A stretch of DNA of 64,000 nucleotides from Haloarcula limicola (GCF_010119205.1 NZ_WRXM01000001.1:1-64000), one strand, 5' to 3'. Numbered from the stretch's first letter, positions 32,668 through 44,420 are shown. Notes: generated by a model from the sequence alone, not told the origin. Made by a program: numbers and translations.

Positions 32668-34218
32668 GTGAGTCACGATGACCGCGTCGAGGACCTCCGC
32701 GAGCGGAAAGCGGAGGCCGAACGGGGCGGCGGCGAAGAGCGCATCGAGGCCCAACACGAGCGGGGCAAGCTCACCGCCCGCGAGCGGATCGACTACTTCC
32801 TCGACGACGACACCTTCGTCGAGATCGACACGTTGCGAGAGCACCGCTCGACGAACTTCGACATGGACGAGAAGCGCGCCCCCGGCGACGGCGTCGTCGT
32901 CGGCTACGGCGAGGTCGACGGCCGGCGCGTGTACGTCTTCGCTCACGACTTCACCGTCTTCGGGGGGTCGCTGGGCGAGGCGTTCGCCCAGAAGGTCTGT
33001 AAGGTGATGGACAAGGCCATCGAGAACGGCGCGCCGATAATCGGACTGAACGACTCGGCTGGCGCGCGGATTCAGGAGGGCATCGACTCGCTGGCCGGCT
33101 ACGCCGACATCTTCCACCGCAACCAGCAGGCCAGCGGCGTCGTCCCGCAGATCTCGGCCATCATGGGACCCTGTGCCGGCGGCGCGGTCTACTCACCCGC
33201 GATCACGGACTTCGTCTACATGGTCGAGGAGACGAGCCACATGTTCATCACCGGCCCGGACGTCATCGAGACGGTCACGGGCGAGGAGGTCGGCTTCGAC
33301 GAACTGGGCGGGGCGAATACCCACGCTAGCGAGTCCGGCGTTGCCCACTTCACCGCCGCCGACGAGAAGGACGCGATGGACGACATCCGGTATCTCCTCT
33401 CGTTCCTCCCGCAGAACAACGTCGCGGACCCGCCCAGCGTCGACCCGTGGGACGACCCCGAGCGCCGGGACGAGTCGCTGGTCGAGACGGTGCCCGACCA
33501 GCCCCAGAAGCCCTACGACATGGTCTCGGTGATCGACGGCGTCCTCGACCGGGACTCCTTCTTCGAAGTGGCCGAGAAGTTCGCCCGCAACATCGTCACC
33601 GGATTCGCTCGCCTCGACGGCCACTCGGTCGGCGTCGTCGGCAACCAGCCGCGGGTCAACGCCGGGACGCTCGACATCGACGCCTCGCGGAAGGCGGCCC
33701 GCTTCGTCCGCTTCTGTGACGCGTTCAACATCCCCATCGTCACGTTCGTCGACGTGCCCGGCTTCATGCCCGGGAAGGACCAGGAGCGAAACGCCATCAT
33801 CAACCACGGCGCGAAACTGCTGTACGCCTACAGCGAGGCGACGGTGCCGCTCCTGACCGTCATCACCCGCAAGGCCTACGGCGGCGCGTACGACGTGATG
33901 GCCTCGAAGCACATCGGCGCGGACGTGAACTACGCGTGGCCCACCGCCGAGATCGCCGTGATGGGCCCACAGGGCGCGGTGAACGTCCTCTACGACGACG
34001 AACTCGAAGCCGCCGAGGACGTGGAAGCCCGACGCCAGCAGCTCATCGACGAGTACCGCGACGCCTTCGCCAACCCCTACACCGCCGCCGAACGCGGCTT
34101 CGTCGACGACGTCCTCGAACCGAAGGACACGCGCAAGCGCCTCATCGACGACTTAGACCTGCTCCGGGGCAAGCGTAAAGACCAGCCCGACCGCAAACAC
34201 GGAAACATCCCGCTGTAA
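32668..34218 (+). CDS. pccB: Acyl-CoA (propionyl-CoA) carboxylase carboxyltransferase subunit
   Basis: A 516-residue carboxyltransferase beta-type subunit. It moves a carboxyl group from biotin to propionyl-CoA (or acetyl-CoA). The family blocks are [14 protein letters not shown], the crotonase-like oxyanion regions [12 protein letters not shown] and [12 protein letters not shown], and [12 protein letters not shown] in the second half. The start is the GTG at 32668 ([16 protein letters not shown]), giving the usual length; longer in-frame readings run into the antisense of the UDG-like gene. One base separates it from pccX. With pccX and pccA it resembles the Haloferax mediterranei propionyl-CoA carboxylase, whose product feeds methylmalonyl-CoA metabolism. 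Confidence 0.93.
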   Translation: MSHDDRVEDLRERKAEAERGGGEERIEAQHERGKLTARERIDYFLDDDTFVEIDTLREHRSTNFDMDEKRAPGDGVVVGYGEVDGRRVYVFAHDFTVFGGSLGEAFAQKVCKVMDKAIENGAPIIGLNDSAGARIQEGIDSLAGYADIFHRNQQASGVVPQISAIMGPCAGGAVYSPAITDFVYMVEETSHMFITGPDVIETVTGEEVGFDELGGANTHASESGVAHFTAADEKDAMDDIRYLLSFLPQNNVADPPSVDPWDDPERRDESLVETVPDQPQKPYDMVSVIDGVLDRDSFFEVAEKFARNIVTGFARLDGHSVGVVGNQPRVNAGTLDIDASRKAARFVRFCDAFNIPIVTFVDVPGFMPGKDQERNAIINHGAKLLYAYSEATVPLLTVITRKAYGGAYDVMASKHIGADVNYAWPTAEIAVMGPQGAVNVLYDDELEAAEDVEARRQQLIDEYRDAFANPYTAAERGFVDDVLEPKDTRKRLIDDLDLLRGKRKDQPDRKHGNIPL

Positions 34219-34219
34219 C

Positions 34220-34519
34220 ATGGCCGCAGACACCGACGAGACGACGGACGCCGAACTGGTCGCAGAGATAGCGAGGCAGGTTCCCGATGCGTCGGCCGAC
34301 GAGGCGGCGGCCATCGCCGTCGCCATCGGCGCGCATCTCACCGACCGACAGCGGGCCGCCGCCGCAGCCGCTGCTGCCGCCGGCTCGGGTGAGACCTGGA
34401 ACGGCAAGGAGTGGTCCTTCTCGGGCCGCATCGACGCCACGCAGAAGCGACACGTCCGCGTGCGACAGGAGGCCCCGACGGACCCCTGGAGCGCGGCGGG
34501 ACGCACCGACCGGATGTAG
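34220..34519 (+). CDS. pccX: Acyl-CoA carboxylase small subunit PccX
   Basis: A 99-residue third subunit of the haloarchaeal propionyl-CoA carboxylase, essential in Haloferax mediterranei and counterpart of the actinobacterial epsilon subunit. Visible features are an N-terminal acidic helical part ([21 protein letters not shown]), an Ala-rich helix ([14 protein letters not shown]), and the C-terminal [12 protein letters not shown] with [10 protein letters not shown]. Starts two bases after the pccB stop, so cotranscription is certain in practice. It is not an enzyme itself and likely stabilises the carboxyltransferase core. Confidence 0.88.
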   Translation: MAADTDETTDAELVAEIARQVPDASADEAAAIAVAIGAHLTDRQRAAAAAAAAAGSGETWNGKEWSFSGRIDATQKRHVRVRQEAPTDPWSAAGRTDRM

Positions 34520-34659
34520 CCGTCGAGACCGTACGGCGGCAGGCGAACGGGTCGTCGACCCCCATCAGCTACACGCTCGTCCGTAGCTTCCCACGAGCGC
34601 GATATCGCTCGCCAACTTCGCCCCAATCTCCGGGTGGTTTTATGGGGTGACTACGGGTA

Positions 34660-36505
<1,846 letters not shown>

Positions 36506-36510
<5 letters not shown>

Positions 36511-36629
36511 ATTTTTACTTCAGGGGGTCGCGTAGCGACCCCCGTTCGCAAAAATTTAGTATAAAAAGGCCGGAAGCGCGGCGAAGCCGCGCTTCCGGTG
36601 AAACCGCGAGCGCCGACGGCGCCCGCGGT
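36506..36629. repeat. Array of three long hairpins between pccA and birA
   Basis: First hairpin: outer arms of 11 bp (36506-36516 with 36550-36560, AT-rich and including the pccA stop codon) and inner arms of 9 bp (36523-36531 with 36535-36543) around a GTA loop. Second: perfect 13-bp arms (36570-36582, 36586-36598) around GAA. Third: 12-bp arms with one mismatch (36603-36614, 36618-36629) around GAC. Each has a three-base loop beginning with G. The first looks like a terminator for pccA; the rest may be repeats of a small mobile-like family or RNA structure. No protein gene is seen in 36511-36712. Confidence 0.6.
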
Positions 36630-36712
36630 ATGCTACCTCTTACCGCGCCGCTACCGCTCTACACCGCCGCGTGCTGCCAACTGCTTTGTACCCTCGCCGC
36701 GCTACGCCGGGT

Positions 36713-37654
36713 ATGAACGAAACGCGACACCGGGTGCTCGACGCGCTCTCGGCCGGGCCGGTCTCCGGGCCGGAACTCGCCGAGGAACTCGGCATCTCCC
36801 GGTCGGCGGTCTGGAAGCACGTCGAGGCGCTCCGCGAGGCGGGATTCGACGTCGCCAGCGACGACGCGGGCTACTCGCTGGCCGGGGTGCCGGAGTTCGG
36901 CGGCGAGGCCGTCGAGTACGGGCTCGACGCGCCCTTCGAAGTCGAGTATCACGACAGCGTTCCGAGCACGAACGCACGGGCGCGTGACCTCGCGGCGTCG
37001 GGGGCCGAGGACGTCGTCGTCCTCGCAGACGAGCAGACCGGCGGTCGGGGGCGACTCGACCGGGAGTGGTCCTCGCCGAGCGGCGGCGTCTGGCTCTCGC
37101 TGCTCTTTCGACCGGACGTGCCGATGGCACAGGCCCCGGCATTCACGCTGGCGGCCGCCGTCGCAGCGACGCGGGCGGCCCGCGAGGTCGGCGTCGACGC
37201 GGGCATCAAGTGGCCCAACGACGTCCTCGTCGAGAGCGACGGGGACGAACGGAAACTCGTGGGGATCCTCACCGAGATGGAGGGGGAGGCGGACCGCACC
37301 TCGTGGATAATCGTCGGCATCGGCGTCAACGCGAACGTCGGTCCCGAGGACCTGCCCGCCGAGGCGAACCCGACGAGCCTCTCGGCGGAACTCGGCGCAC
37401 CAGTAGACAGGCGCGTGTTCACGCAGCGACTGCTCGAACTATTCGAGGAGTTACGACAGGATCCGGAGGCCGCCGTCGCCGAGTGGCGGGAGTACGCGAC
37501 GACGCTCGGCAAGCGGGTCCGCGTCGAGACGCCGAACGGCGTCGTGGAGGGCGAGGCCGTCGACGTCGAGTTCCCGGGGGGGCTCGTCGTCGATACCGGC
37601 GACGAGCGCGTGACCGTCTCGGCGGGGGACTGCGACCACCTGCGGCCGCTGTGA
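36713..37654 (+). CDS. birA: Biotin--protein ligase BirA
   Basis: A 313-residue enzyme that activates biotin with ATP and attaches it to the carrier lysine of PccA. An N-terminal winged helix (LAEELGISRSAVWKHVEALREAG) is followed by the ligase core, with the ATP/biotin loop GGRGRLDREW, KWPNDVLV, and GIGVNAN, then a C-terminal SH3-like domain (GVVEGEAVDVEFPGGLVV). The winged helix means it may also act as a regulator, as in E. coli, but no target operator was found. ATG 36713 starts directly at the helix-turn-helix. The gene is 200 bases after pccA, behind three hairpins, so it probably has its own promoter. Confidence 0.92.
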   Translation: MNETRHRVLDALSAGPVSGPELAEELGISRSAVWKHVEALREAGFDVASDDAGYSLAGVPEFGGEAVEYGLDAPFEVEYHDSVPSTNARARDLAASGAEDVVVLADEQTGGRGRLDREWSSPSGGVWLSLLFRPDVPMAQAPAFTLAAAVAATRAAREVGVDAGIKWPNDVLVESDGDERKLVGILTEMEGEADRTSWIIVGIGVNANVGPEDLPAEANPTSLSAELGAPVDRRVFTQRLLELFEELRQDPEAAVAEWREYATTLGKRVRVETPNGVVEGEAVDVEFPGGLVVDTGDERVTVSAGDCDHLRPL

Positions 37655-37671
37655 ACGGGCGCCGACTCGAC

Positions 37672-38148
37672 TCACTTCGGCGCTCGGGCCTGCGTCTCGT
37701 CGGTCGGGGCCGCCATCTCGTGGTCGCTCACCGGCACCGTCGTCACCGGGACCGGCGACGCGCGGACGACCCGCTCGGCGACGCTTCCGAGCAAGAGGCG
37801 GTCGATGCCCCCGCGGCCGTGGGTCCCCATCACGATGGCGTCGCAGTCGGCGTCGAGGGCGTACTCGACGATCGCGGTGCTCGGAACGCCGTCTCTCGTG
37901 ACCGTCTCGACGGGCACGTCGCCGGTCTGCTCTCTGAGGTCGTCGAGGGCCGTCTCTCCCTCCTCGCGCAGCATCTCGGTCAGGTTCTCCCAGCCGGTCT
38001 TCACCGGGAGCGTGCTGTATCGGCCGGTCTCGACGACGTAGAGGCCGTGAATCTCGGCGTCGTGGAACGCCGCCAGCTCGACGGCGTGGCGCACGACGCC
38101 GCCCATTCCCGCCGACCCGTCCGTTGGGACTAGAATCCGGTCGTACAT
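37672..38148 (-). CDS. Universal stress protein (UspA family)
   Basis: A 158-residue single-domain Usp. The N-terminal strand is YDRILVPTDGSAG, and the ATP-binding motif is MGTHGRGGIDRLLLGSVAERVV with PVTTVPV following, so it is of the nucleotide-binding type. It likely forms dimers. A 15-residue polar tail (DETQARAPK) is extra. Stands alone, convergent with birA 17 bases away. Role in stress response is family-level knowledge only. Confidence 0.9.
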   Translation of the reverse strand: MYDRILVPTDGSAGMGGVVRHAVELAAFHDAEIHGLYVVETGRYSTLPVKTGWENLTEMLREEGETALDDLREQTGDVPVETVTRDGVPSTAIVEYALDADCDAIVMGTHGRGGIDRLLLGSVAERVVRASPVPVTTVPVSDHEMAAPTDETQARAPK

Positions 38149-38210
38149 GCCGGTAGTTGGCGGGCGACCGGCTTAGTTATTTGGTGCGTGGTAACACACG
38201 GCAGTACCGA

Positions 38211-38606
38211 TCAGTTCAGTTCCGATTCCAGGTCGTCGCCGTCGCCCTCGTCGGCCATCACTTCTTCCAGTTCGCGCTCGAACTCCGACTCGGTGAGCTC
38301 GCCGTTCGTGTACCGCTCCGCGGCGCGGTCGACCTCGTCCTGCGAGTCGGCGGTCGTGGCCGCAGTCGAGAACTCGGCGGCCCCGTTCTCGTCATCGCGG
38401 CTACCGAGAACCGTCGAGGCAGCCCAGTACAGCGCGTAGCCGACGCCGGCGGCGATCAGGCCGGTGACGAGCAGGCCCAGAAGCGCCGCGACGAGATTCT
38501 GCAACAGGGCCAACAGGGCGGCAGCGATGGTGAGACCGACGAAGAGGGCGACCCCGCCGAGCAGTAAGCGCCCCAGCGTGCCGAGTGCGCGGTCGGTGGC
38601 GGACAT
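38211..38606 (-). CDS. SHOCT-domain membrane protein
   Basis: A 131-residue protein with two hydrophobic helices (LLLGGVALFVGLTIAAALLALL and LVTGLIAAGVGYALYWAAS) and a C-terminal SHOCT motif (AAERYTNGELTESEFERELEEVM), a short helical pair found at the end of many small haloarchaeal membrane proteins. The acidic linker between them is flexible. Function unknown; SHOCT motifs are thought to mediate oligomerisation. ATG 38606 is chosen; the in-frame extension upstream lacks a sensible N-terminus. Confidence 0.8.
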   Translation of the reverse strand: MSATDRALGTLGRLLLGGVALFVGLTIAAALLALLQNLVAALLGLLVTGLIAAGVGYALYWAASTVLGSRDDENGAAEFSTAATTADSQDEVDRAAERYTNGELTESEFERELEEVMADEGDGDDLESELN

Positions 38607-38780
38607 CACTCTGACGTTGCATAGCGGAGCGTAAAAGCGTACTGCGCAAGGTTCGTGAGAATCGACCGTTTTCAGCATCGAGCGTCCTTCTGTCGGCGAA
38701 CTACGCGGCCTCGTCTTCGACGGCGCGTCTGAGCAGCTCGCGGCGGGCGGCGACCCCGCAACGAACCAGAACTGTGCCGA

Positions 38781-39818
38781 CTACCGCCGCGGGTCGTCTC
38801 GGTCCGGCGAGACGACCTGTTTCACGTCCGACGTGCCCGCCCGACGGACGATGGCCCGAATCGCGTTCCGCGCGCCGGCGAGGTTATCGGAGTCGCCGTC
38901 GAGGACCAGCAAGCGTGCGGGGCGTCCCTCCTCGACGAGTCCGCAATCGAGTCCGGCGAGTTCGGCCCCGTTGACCGTCGCCATCCGGAGGACGTCCCGC
39001 GCCGAGACGTCGAACAGCTTCGCGGTGAACGCCATCTCCCGGAACATCGAGGGACTATTGAGAAAGACGTTGTCGGTTCCGAGCGCGACGGTGGTTCGCC
39101 TCGCCAGTTCTTCGACGGGTGGCATCCCGACGCCGGTGACGAGGTTCGACCGCGGGCAGACGGCGACGGGGATCTCGCTGTCGGCGACCCGTTCCATGTG
39201 GAGTTCCTCGGCGTGGACCATGTGGACCAGGAAGTCCGGGTCCAGATCCAGCGCCGCGTTGATGTCGGAGCTGTCGACCTCGCCGGCGTGGATGCCGAAC
39301 AGCTTGCCGGCCCTGCGCGTTGCCCGGCGCTCGTCACCGAACTCGCCGTCGTTGGCACCGCTCGCGCCGAAGCCGTCGGCGATCTCCATCGCATCGACCG
39401 TCTCGCGGCCGAGGACGACGCTCTCTAAGTCCGAATCCGCGAGCGCGGCCCGAATCGCGCGGATGCCGTCGACGCCGCCCTCGCGGAACTCGACGAACGC
39501 GCCGGTCCCCGACTGCTCCATGTAGGACAGGGAGTGCGCCATCGCCTCGACGAGTTCCGACTGGTCGGCCTCGCGGAGGAGGCGGTGTTTCAGGCCGTCC
39601 GGCGGCGCGACCAGTTCTTCGAGCGAGAGCCCCTCTCCGGCCTCTTTGGCGATCGAGTCGCCGATGTGCGTGTGGGCGTTGACGAACGCCGGGCAGACGA
39701 TGTCGTCGCTCTCGACGCTGTCCTCTTCGACGGTCGCGATCTCGCCGTTCTCGACGACGACCCGTCCCTCGACGGGTTCGAACTCCCGTCCCCTGACGAT
39801 GGTCCCCTCGATAATCAT
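38781..39818 (-). CDS. Amidohydrolase (cytosine deaminase/chlorohydrolase group)
   Basis: A 345-residue metal-dependent hydrolase. The two-His metal motif is NAHTHIGD (HTH), then GIHAGE and HAEELHM, and the catalytic Asp is in GTDN. The short N-terminal beta-sandwich (IIEGTIVRGREFEPVEG) and the C-terminal return strand mark the imidazolonepropionase-like/deaminase branch. Substrate cannot be decided; nucleobase or purine-nucleoside derivative deamination is most typical of the branch. It is followed on the same strand by an HD phosphohydrolase 21 bases upstream of its start, so the two may be cotranscribed. Confidence 0.85.
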   Translation of the reverse strand: MIIEGTIVRGREFEPVEGRVVVENGEIATVEEDSVESDDIVCPAFVNAHTHIGDSIAKEAGEGLSLEELVAPPDGLKHRLLREADQSELVEAMAHSLSYMEQSGTGAFVEFREGGVDGIRAIRAALADSDLESVVLGRETVDAMEIADGFGASGANDGEFGDERRATRRAGKLFGIHAGEVDSSDINAALDLDPDFLVHMVHAEELHMERVADSEIPVAVCPRSNLVTGVGMPPVEELARRTTVALGTDNVFLNSPSMFREMAFTAKLFDVSARDVLRMATVNGAELAGLDCGLVEEGRPARLLVLDGDSDNLAGARNAIRAIVRRAGTSDVKQVVSPDRDDPRR

Positions 39819-39839
39819 GGTCGACTCTCGACGCGACGG

Positions 39840-41063
39840 TCAGTTAAACTCATCGAGGGTCGCGTGGATTCCGGGACGAACGTCGCGGACGCGCGCCCCA
39901 TCAAGATTCAATCCCAGTTCGCGGATGGCCACGTCGCCGACCCGTTCGCTGTCGGCCTCGGGCGCGTAGACGCCCAGTCGCCACTGGTCGCGCTGGGCGG
40001 CCCGGATGGCGTTGACGAGCGTGGACTGGTCGCTCAACCGCCGTATCTCGCCGTTGACGAGGACGCGGCTGCTTGACTCGGTCATCGACGGCTCGGCCGG
40101 CACGTCGAGGACGACCGAGTCGTGGTCGACGTTGGCCTCGTCGGCGATCGCGTGTTCCATCGCCCGCACGTCCCGGTGGTCGGCATCGAGCAGTTCGTCG
40201 GGGACGGCGGTCCGCTCGGCCCAGACCGCTCGCTTGTAGAGGTCGCGTTCGCTCAAGCGACGGGCGTAGCCGCTCGTCTCGTCGCAGCGTCGGAGGCGGA
40301 CCAGCAGGTCGGCGTCGTCCCAGCGGCGCAGGTCCGAGGCCGTCGCGTTCGTCGCGGTCAGCAACCGCTCGGTGCCGCGCCGGAGCATCGACTTGGCGAT
40401 CCGGGCGACATGGTGCTGATAGACGGTGGGATTCATCAGCGCCCGGGCGAGCAGGAGCGACTCGGCCGTCTGGACGTTGCCCTCGTCCAGGACGAGTTCG
40501 CCGTCGACGAAGGACAGCTCGCGGACCAGCCGTTCGTGGTCGATGGTGCCGTAGGGGACGCCGGTGTGGTGGGCGTCCCGGACGAGGTAGTCCATCCGGT
40601 CGACGTCGAGTTCGCCCGAGACCAGCTGCCCGAGTTCCCCGTCGCCGGCGACGAGGTCCGCGACGCGGTCCGGGTTCAGCCCGTGGTCGGTGAGGACGCG
40701 AGCCACCTCGCCGGTGTCGAGGATCTCGTGGACGTCGTCGTGGTACTTCCCCGTCTTCCGGTGGACGAGTTCCTCGACGTTGTGGCTGTACGGGCAGTGA
40801 CCCACGTCGTGGAGGAGCGCGGCGGCGCGGACCCGCTCGGCCTGCTGGCCCTCGATGCCGAGCTGCGAGAGCGCCCGGTCGGCCAGATAGTAGACGCCGA
40901 GGGAGTGCTCGAAGCGAGTGTGGTTGGCGGAGGGGTAGACCAGCGTCACCGTGCCGAGTTGCTTGACGTGGCGGAGCCGCTGGACCGGCGGCGTCTCCAG
41001 CAGCGCCTCGGCGACGCCCTCGACCGCGATGTGGTCGTGGACGCTGTCCTTGATGGTGGTCAT
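39840..41063 (-). CDS. HD-domain phosphohydrolase, dGTPase-like
   Basis: A 407-residue protein. The HD motif residues are in order: H of TRFEHSLGV, HD of LLHDVGHCPYSH, and the distal Asp of VDRMDYLVRDAHHTG, binding two metals. Relatives hydrolyse deoxynucleoside triphosphates or remove phosphates from nucleotides. The C-terminal 150 residues form a helical region specific to the group. ATG 41063 gives MTTIKDSVHDHIAVEG, the usual start; longer readings run Arg-rich. Downstream on the same strand is an amidohydrolase that could act on nucleosides, a possible nucleotide-salvage pairing. Confidence 0.87.
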   Translation of the reverse strand: MTTIKDSVHDHIAVEGVAEALLETPPVQRLRHVKQLGTVTLVYPSANHTRFEHSLGVYYLADRALSQLGIEGQQAERVRAAALLHDVGHCPYSHNVEELVHRKTGKYHDDVHEILDTGEVARVLTDHGLNPDRVADLVAGDGELGQLVSGELDVDRMDYLVRDAHHTGVPYGTIDHERLVRELSFVDGELVLDEGNVQTAESLLLARALMNPTVYQHHVARIAKSMLRRGTERLLTATNATASDLRRWDDADLLVRLRRCDETSGYARRLSERDLYKRAVWAERTAVPDELLDADHRDVRAMEHAIADEANVDHDSVVLDVPAEPSMTESSSRVLVNGEIRRLSDQSTLVNAIRAAQRDQWRLGVYAPEADSERVGDVAIRELGLNLDGARVRDVRPGIHATLDEFN

Positions 41064-41137
41064 TGCGCCCGTGTACGACGGCCCCCGGCAAAACGGTACT
41101 GCACGCGAGGACAGGTGTTCGCCGCGTGCTCGACGAG

Positions 41138-41677
41138 TCAGCGCCGCGCGACGGACCCGAGCAGGTCGACCAGTTCCGCGTCGGTCGCGTTCTCGGTCAC
41201 GACGGCGTCCCGGGCGTCCCGCCCCATCTCCTCGACCGTCTCGATGGCCCTGTCGGGGCCGTAGTCGCGGTTGTAGACGAGCCACGCGGCCAGTACCTGC
41301 CCGGTGCGGCCGATCCCAGCGAGACAGTGGACGACGACGCGGGCCTCGTCGTTTCGCGCCGCGGCGAGGAACGGGAGTATCTCCCCGCGGAGGAGCGACT
41401 CGGGAACGAGTCGGTGGTCGGGGACCGGCGCGTGGAGGACGTTCGACTCGCCGAAGGCGTCGCGGTAGCGGTCGAGGTTCGCGCCGCTCTCGTCGAGTTG
41501 CCTGCCGGGGAGGAGACAGCAGACGCGCTCGACGTCGCTCTCGCGCATCGTCGAGATCCAGTCGGCGAGGGCGGCGCTGTGGCTCGCAGCGCTGTGCCAC
41601 CCCGGCGTACAGGAACCGAAGACGTACTCCTCGTCGGGGGCGGCGGGGGCGAATCGGTGTGCGTTCGCGGGACGCAT
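41138..41677 (-). CDS. Dual-specificity/tyrosine protein phosphatase
   Basis: A 179-residue cysteine phosphatase. The signature loop is HCLAGIGRTGQ (HCxxGxxR), with a general-acid Asp upstream in APVPDHRLV. About 90 residues precede it, of strand-helix pattern. It would dephosphorylate Tyr, and perhaps Ser or Thr. The gene lies on the same strand as the HD phosphohydrolase, with about 75 bases between, and is divergent from cofD. Partner kinase not nearby; the Ser/Thr kinase of the window is 35 kb away. Confidence 0.87.
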   Translation of the reverse strand: MRPANAHRFAPAAPDEEYVFGSCTPGWHSAASHSAALADWISTMRESDVERVCCLLPGRQLDESGANLDRYRDAFGESNVLHAPVPDHRLVPESLLRGEILPFLAAARNDEARVVVHCLAGIGRTGQVLAAWLVYNRDYGPDRAIETVEEMGRDARDAVVTENATDAELVDLLGSVARR

Positions 41678-41845
41678 GACTCTCTGTACGTGTCCGCTGA
41701 CGGCCGACTACCTTGAGTGTATCCGCGCAGTTTTCAGGACTGATTCTCAGACCGCCGAGACGGGCGGCAGCCGCGGCTGACGCGCGGGATCTCGCGGCGG
41801 CCGACATGGGTCACCCTTTTACCGCCCGTCCCCCCACGTCGGCGT

Positions 41846-42838
41846 ATGGTGACGTTCCTCGCCGGCGGCACCGGAACGCCGAAGCTACTGGCCGGTGCCG
41901 ACGACGTGTTCGCCCCCGAGACGTCGACAGTCGTCGCCAACACCGGTGACGACGTCGAACTGGGTGGCCACCTCGTCTGTCCGGACCTCGATACGATGCT
42001 CTTTCTCGACGGCGGCGAACTGGACCGGGAGACGTGGTGGGGCCTCGCCGACGATACCGCCGAGACCCACGACGAACTCCGTCGGCTCGCCGAGGCCGCC
42101 GACCTCGACACCGGTCCGCGCTATCTCCCAGAGGACGCACAGACCGCTGGCCGCGACATCGCCCGCTGGCGGCGATTTTCGGGCGTCGCCGAGTTCATGC
42201 ACATCGGCGACCGCGACCGCGCGGTCCACGTCACGCGCACCTCGCTCTTGGACGAGGGGCGCTCGCTGACCGAGGTGACGCGCATCCTCGCCGACGCGTT
42301 CGGTCTCGACCGGACGCTCCTGCCGATGAGCGACGACCCCGTGGCGACTATCGTTCACACCCCGGACGGGCCGATGCACTTCCAGGAGTGGTGGGTCGGC
42401 CGGAACGGCGACCCGCCGGTCGAAGACGTGGAGTTCCGGGGACAGGGAGCGGCGACGGCCACCGACGCCGTGCGGTCGGCGCTCTCTGATCCGGTGGTGA
42501 TCGGCCCCTCGAACCCCATCACGTCGCTCGGACCGATGCTCGCCCTCGACGGTATCCGGGAGGCGCTCGCCGAGACGCCCGTCGTCGCCGTCTCGCCGTT
42601 CGTCGGCGACGAGGTGTTCTCCGGCCCCGCCGCCGATCTCATGGATGGCGTGGGCCGCGAGCCGAGCACCGCAGGCGTCGCCGAGAGCTATCCCTTCGCG
42701 GACGCGTTCGTCCTTGACGCCGACGACGAGACGCCGCTCTCCCGCCCCGTCGTCCGCACCGACACGACGCTCTCCGACGAGACCGACTCGGTACGGGTCG
42801 CCCGCGCCGTCGCGGACGCCCTCGCGGAGGTGACCTGA
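41846..42838 (+). CDS. cofD: 2-phospho-L-lactate transferase CofD
   Basis: A 330-residue enzyme of coenzyme F420 synthesis. It transfers the phospholactate (or related) group to the deazaflavin Fo. Signature elements are the N-terminal [16 protein letters not shown], the block [19 protein letters not shown], and [15 protein letters not shown] in the C-terminal half. ATG 41846 is directly at the family start. It heads an operon: its stop TGA shares one base with the ATG of the dihydrouridine-synthase-like gene. ArfB and ArfC homologs for the flavin-like part of the path are elsewhere in the window. Confidence 0.93.
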   Translation: MVTFLAGGTGTPKLLAGADDVFAPETSTVVANTGDDVELGGHLVCPDLDTMLFLDGGELDRETWWGLADDTAETHDELRRLAEAADLDTGPRYLPEDAQTAGRDIARWRRFSGVAEFMHIGDRDRAVHVTRTSLLDEGRSLTEVTRILADAFGLDRTLLPMSDDPVATIVHTPDGPMHFQEWWVGRNGDPPVEDVEFRGQGAATATDAVRSALSDPVVIGPSNPITSLGPMLALDGIREALAETPVVAVSPFVGDEVFSGPAADLMDGVGREPSTAGVAESYPFADAFVLDADDETPLSRPVVRTDTTLSDETDSVRVARAVADALAEVT

Positions 42839-43584
42839 TGTTCCGCCCGCGGGTCGCGCTGGCGAGCCTCAGCGGTCGGTCCGACGCCGCGTGGGCGCGC
42901 GCGGTCGAAGCGCACGCCGGCTGTGCCTTCCTCGGCGGCATCGCGCTGGACGATCCCACGCGCGAGGCCGCCCGCCGAATGGTCGGCCGGGACCGCGAGG
43001 AGTTCCTGCCCGAGGAACCGATCGCGTTCGTCGACGAGCAACTCACCGCCCTCGCCGACGCGCCGCTTCGCCCCGCGTTCAACGTCCGGAGCGCCTCGCT
43101 CGCTCCGGTCGAACGCGTCGCTCGCGTCTGTTCCCGGCACGACGCCGTCCTCGAACTCAACGCGCACTGTCGACAGACGGAGATGTGCGCCGCCGGTGCC
43201 GGCCAGTCTCTCCTTCGAGACGAAGCGCGGCTGGCCGAACAGGTCGCGGTCGCCTCGGAGGTGGGGGCGACCGTCTCGGTGAAGGTCAGGGCGGAAGTCG
43301 ACGGCGTGGACCTCACGGAACTCGCCCGGACGGTCGAAGCCGCGGGCGGCGACGCGATCCACGTCGACGCGATGGACTCGGAGGCGGTGGTCGGAGATGT
43401 CGCCGACGCGGCGGACCTGTTCGTCGTCGCCAACAACGGCGTCCGCGATCCGGCGACGACCACCGAGTACTTCGAGCACGGTGCCGATGCCGTTAGCGTC
43501 GGCCGGGCGAGCGACGACCCCGCGGTCCTGCGGACGGTCCGAGAGACCGCGGACGACTGGTTCGCACGGGAGGCGATTCGATGA
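42838..43584 (+). CDS. tRNA-dihydrouridine synthase-like flavoprotein
   Basis: A 248-residue protein of the Dus/TIM-barrel flavoenzyme family, shorter than bacterial Dus proteins, as usual for the archaeal version. The conserved catalytic Cys region reads LNAHCRQTEMCAAGAG. It would reduce uridine to dihydrouridine in tRNA, or act as a related small reductase. It overlaps cofD by one base and the CitG-like gene by ATGA, so translation is coupled. Coupling with cofD may only be shared expression. Not every Dus motif is obvious, so the activity is less certain than the fold. Confidence 0.75.
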   Translation: MFRPRVALASLSGRSDAAWARAVEAHAGCAFLGGIALDDPTREAARRMVGRDREEFLPEEPIAFVDEQLTALADAPLRPAFNVRSASLAPVERVARVCSRHDAVLELNAHCRQTEMCAAGAGQSLLRDEARLAEQVAVASEVGATVSVKVRAEVDGVDLTELARTVEAAGGDAIHVDAMDSEAVVGDVADAADLFVVANNGVRDPATTTEYFEHGADAVSVGRASDDPAVLRTVRETADDWFAREAIR

Positions 43585-44420
43585 CCCCCCGCTCGACCGC
43601 GCAGAACGCCGAACTGGCGCTGCTGTTGGAGGTGGCCGGGACGCCCAAGCCCGGCAACGTCGACCGCGAACGGGACTTCGAGGACCTCCGGTTCGAGCAC
43701 TTCCTGGCCGGGGCCGTCGGCGCGCGACCGGGTCTCGAACTCGCCGCCGAGGGCGAGCGGGTCGGGCACGCCTTCGAACGCGCCGTCGCCGGGATGGCCG
43801 AGCAGTCGGCGGGGAACACGCAGTTCGGCGCGCTGCTGGTGCTCACGCCGCTGGTCGCGGTCGCGAGCGAGGGCGACCTGACTCCCGAGAGCGCCGATCG
43901 CGTCGTCAGGGCGACGACCGTCGCCGACGCCGCGGACTTCTACCGCGCGTTCGAACACGTCGACGTGGCCGTCGACGAGCCGCCCGAGGGGCTGGAACCG
44001 CTGGACGTGCGCCGCGGCAGCGACGCGATTCCGGCGCTCGAAGAACGGGGACTGACGCTGTTCGACGTAATGGCACGGAGCGCCGACGCGGACGGCATCG
44101 CCGCGGAGTGGGTCGGCGAGTTCGAGCGGGTCTTCGACGCCGGAGAGCGGATACTTGTCGACGACGGGCCGGTCCCGGACCGCGCCTCGCGTCTCTTCGT
44201 CGAGTTGCTCGCCGAGGAGGTCGATACGTTCGTCGTGACGCGAAACGACCGCGAGACGGCCGAGGAGGTTCAGCGTCGGGCGCAGGCGGTGCTTGACGGC
44301 GAGGAGAACGCCACGGAACTGGCCGAGGAACTGGTCGCGCAGGATATCAACCCCGGGACGACGGCGGATCTGGTGGCAGGTGCGCTGTTCGTCGCGCTGG
44401 AGCGGGGGCTGGTCGTGTGA
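43581..44420 (+). CDS. CitG-like triphosphoribosyl-dephospho-CoA synthase family protein
   Basis: A 279-residue all-helical protein of the CitG/MdcB family. Motifs are TPKPGNVDR near the N-terminus and QDINPGTTADLVAGALF near the C-terminus. In bacteria the family builds the prosthetic group of citrate lyase from ATP and dephospho-CoA. No citrate lyase or malonate decarboxylase genes are here, so in this archaeon the activity is probably on a different nucleotide or ribose compound. It is coupled by overlapping start/stop codons to the Dus-like and DUF447 genes. Function open. Confidence 0.8.
   Translation: MTPRSTAQNAELALLLEVAGTPKPGNVDRERDFEDLRFEHFLAGAVGARPGLELAAEGERVGHAFERAVAGMAEQSAGNTQFGALLVLTPLVAVASEGDLTPESADRVVRATTVADAADFYRAFEHVDVAVDEPPEGLEPLDVRRGSDAIPALEERGLTLFDVMARSADADGIAAEWVGEFERVFDAGERILVDDGPVPDRASRLFVELLAEEVDTFVVTRNDRETAEEVQRRAQAVLDGEENATELAEELVAQDINPGTTADLVAGALFVALERGLVV

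Noticed and set aside
38690-38800. Minus-strand coding-like tail (VLVRCGVAARRELLRRAVEDEAA) after the amidohydrolase
   Set aside because: Reads like the end of a gene but has no start and overlaps the amidohydrolase; left as possible remnant, not annotated.
43581-44420. Citrate lyase cofactor synthesis
   Set aside because: CitG family likeness is clear but no lyase subunits are seen; the bacterial role is not transferable.
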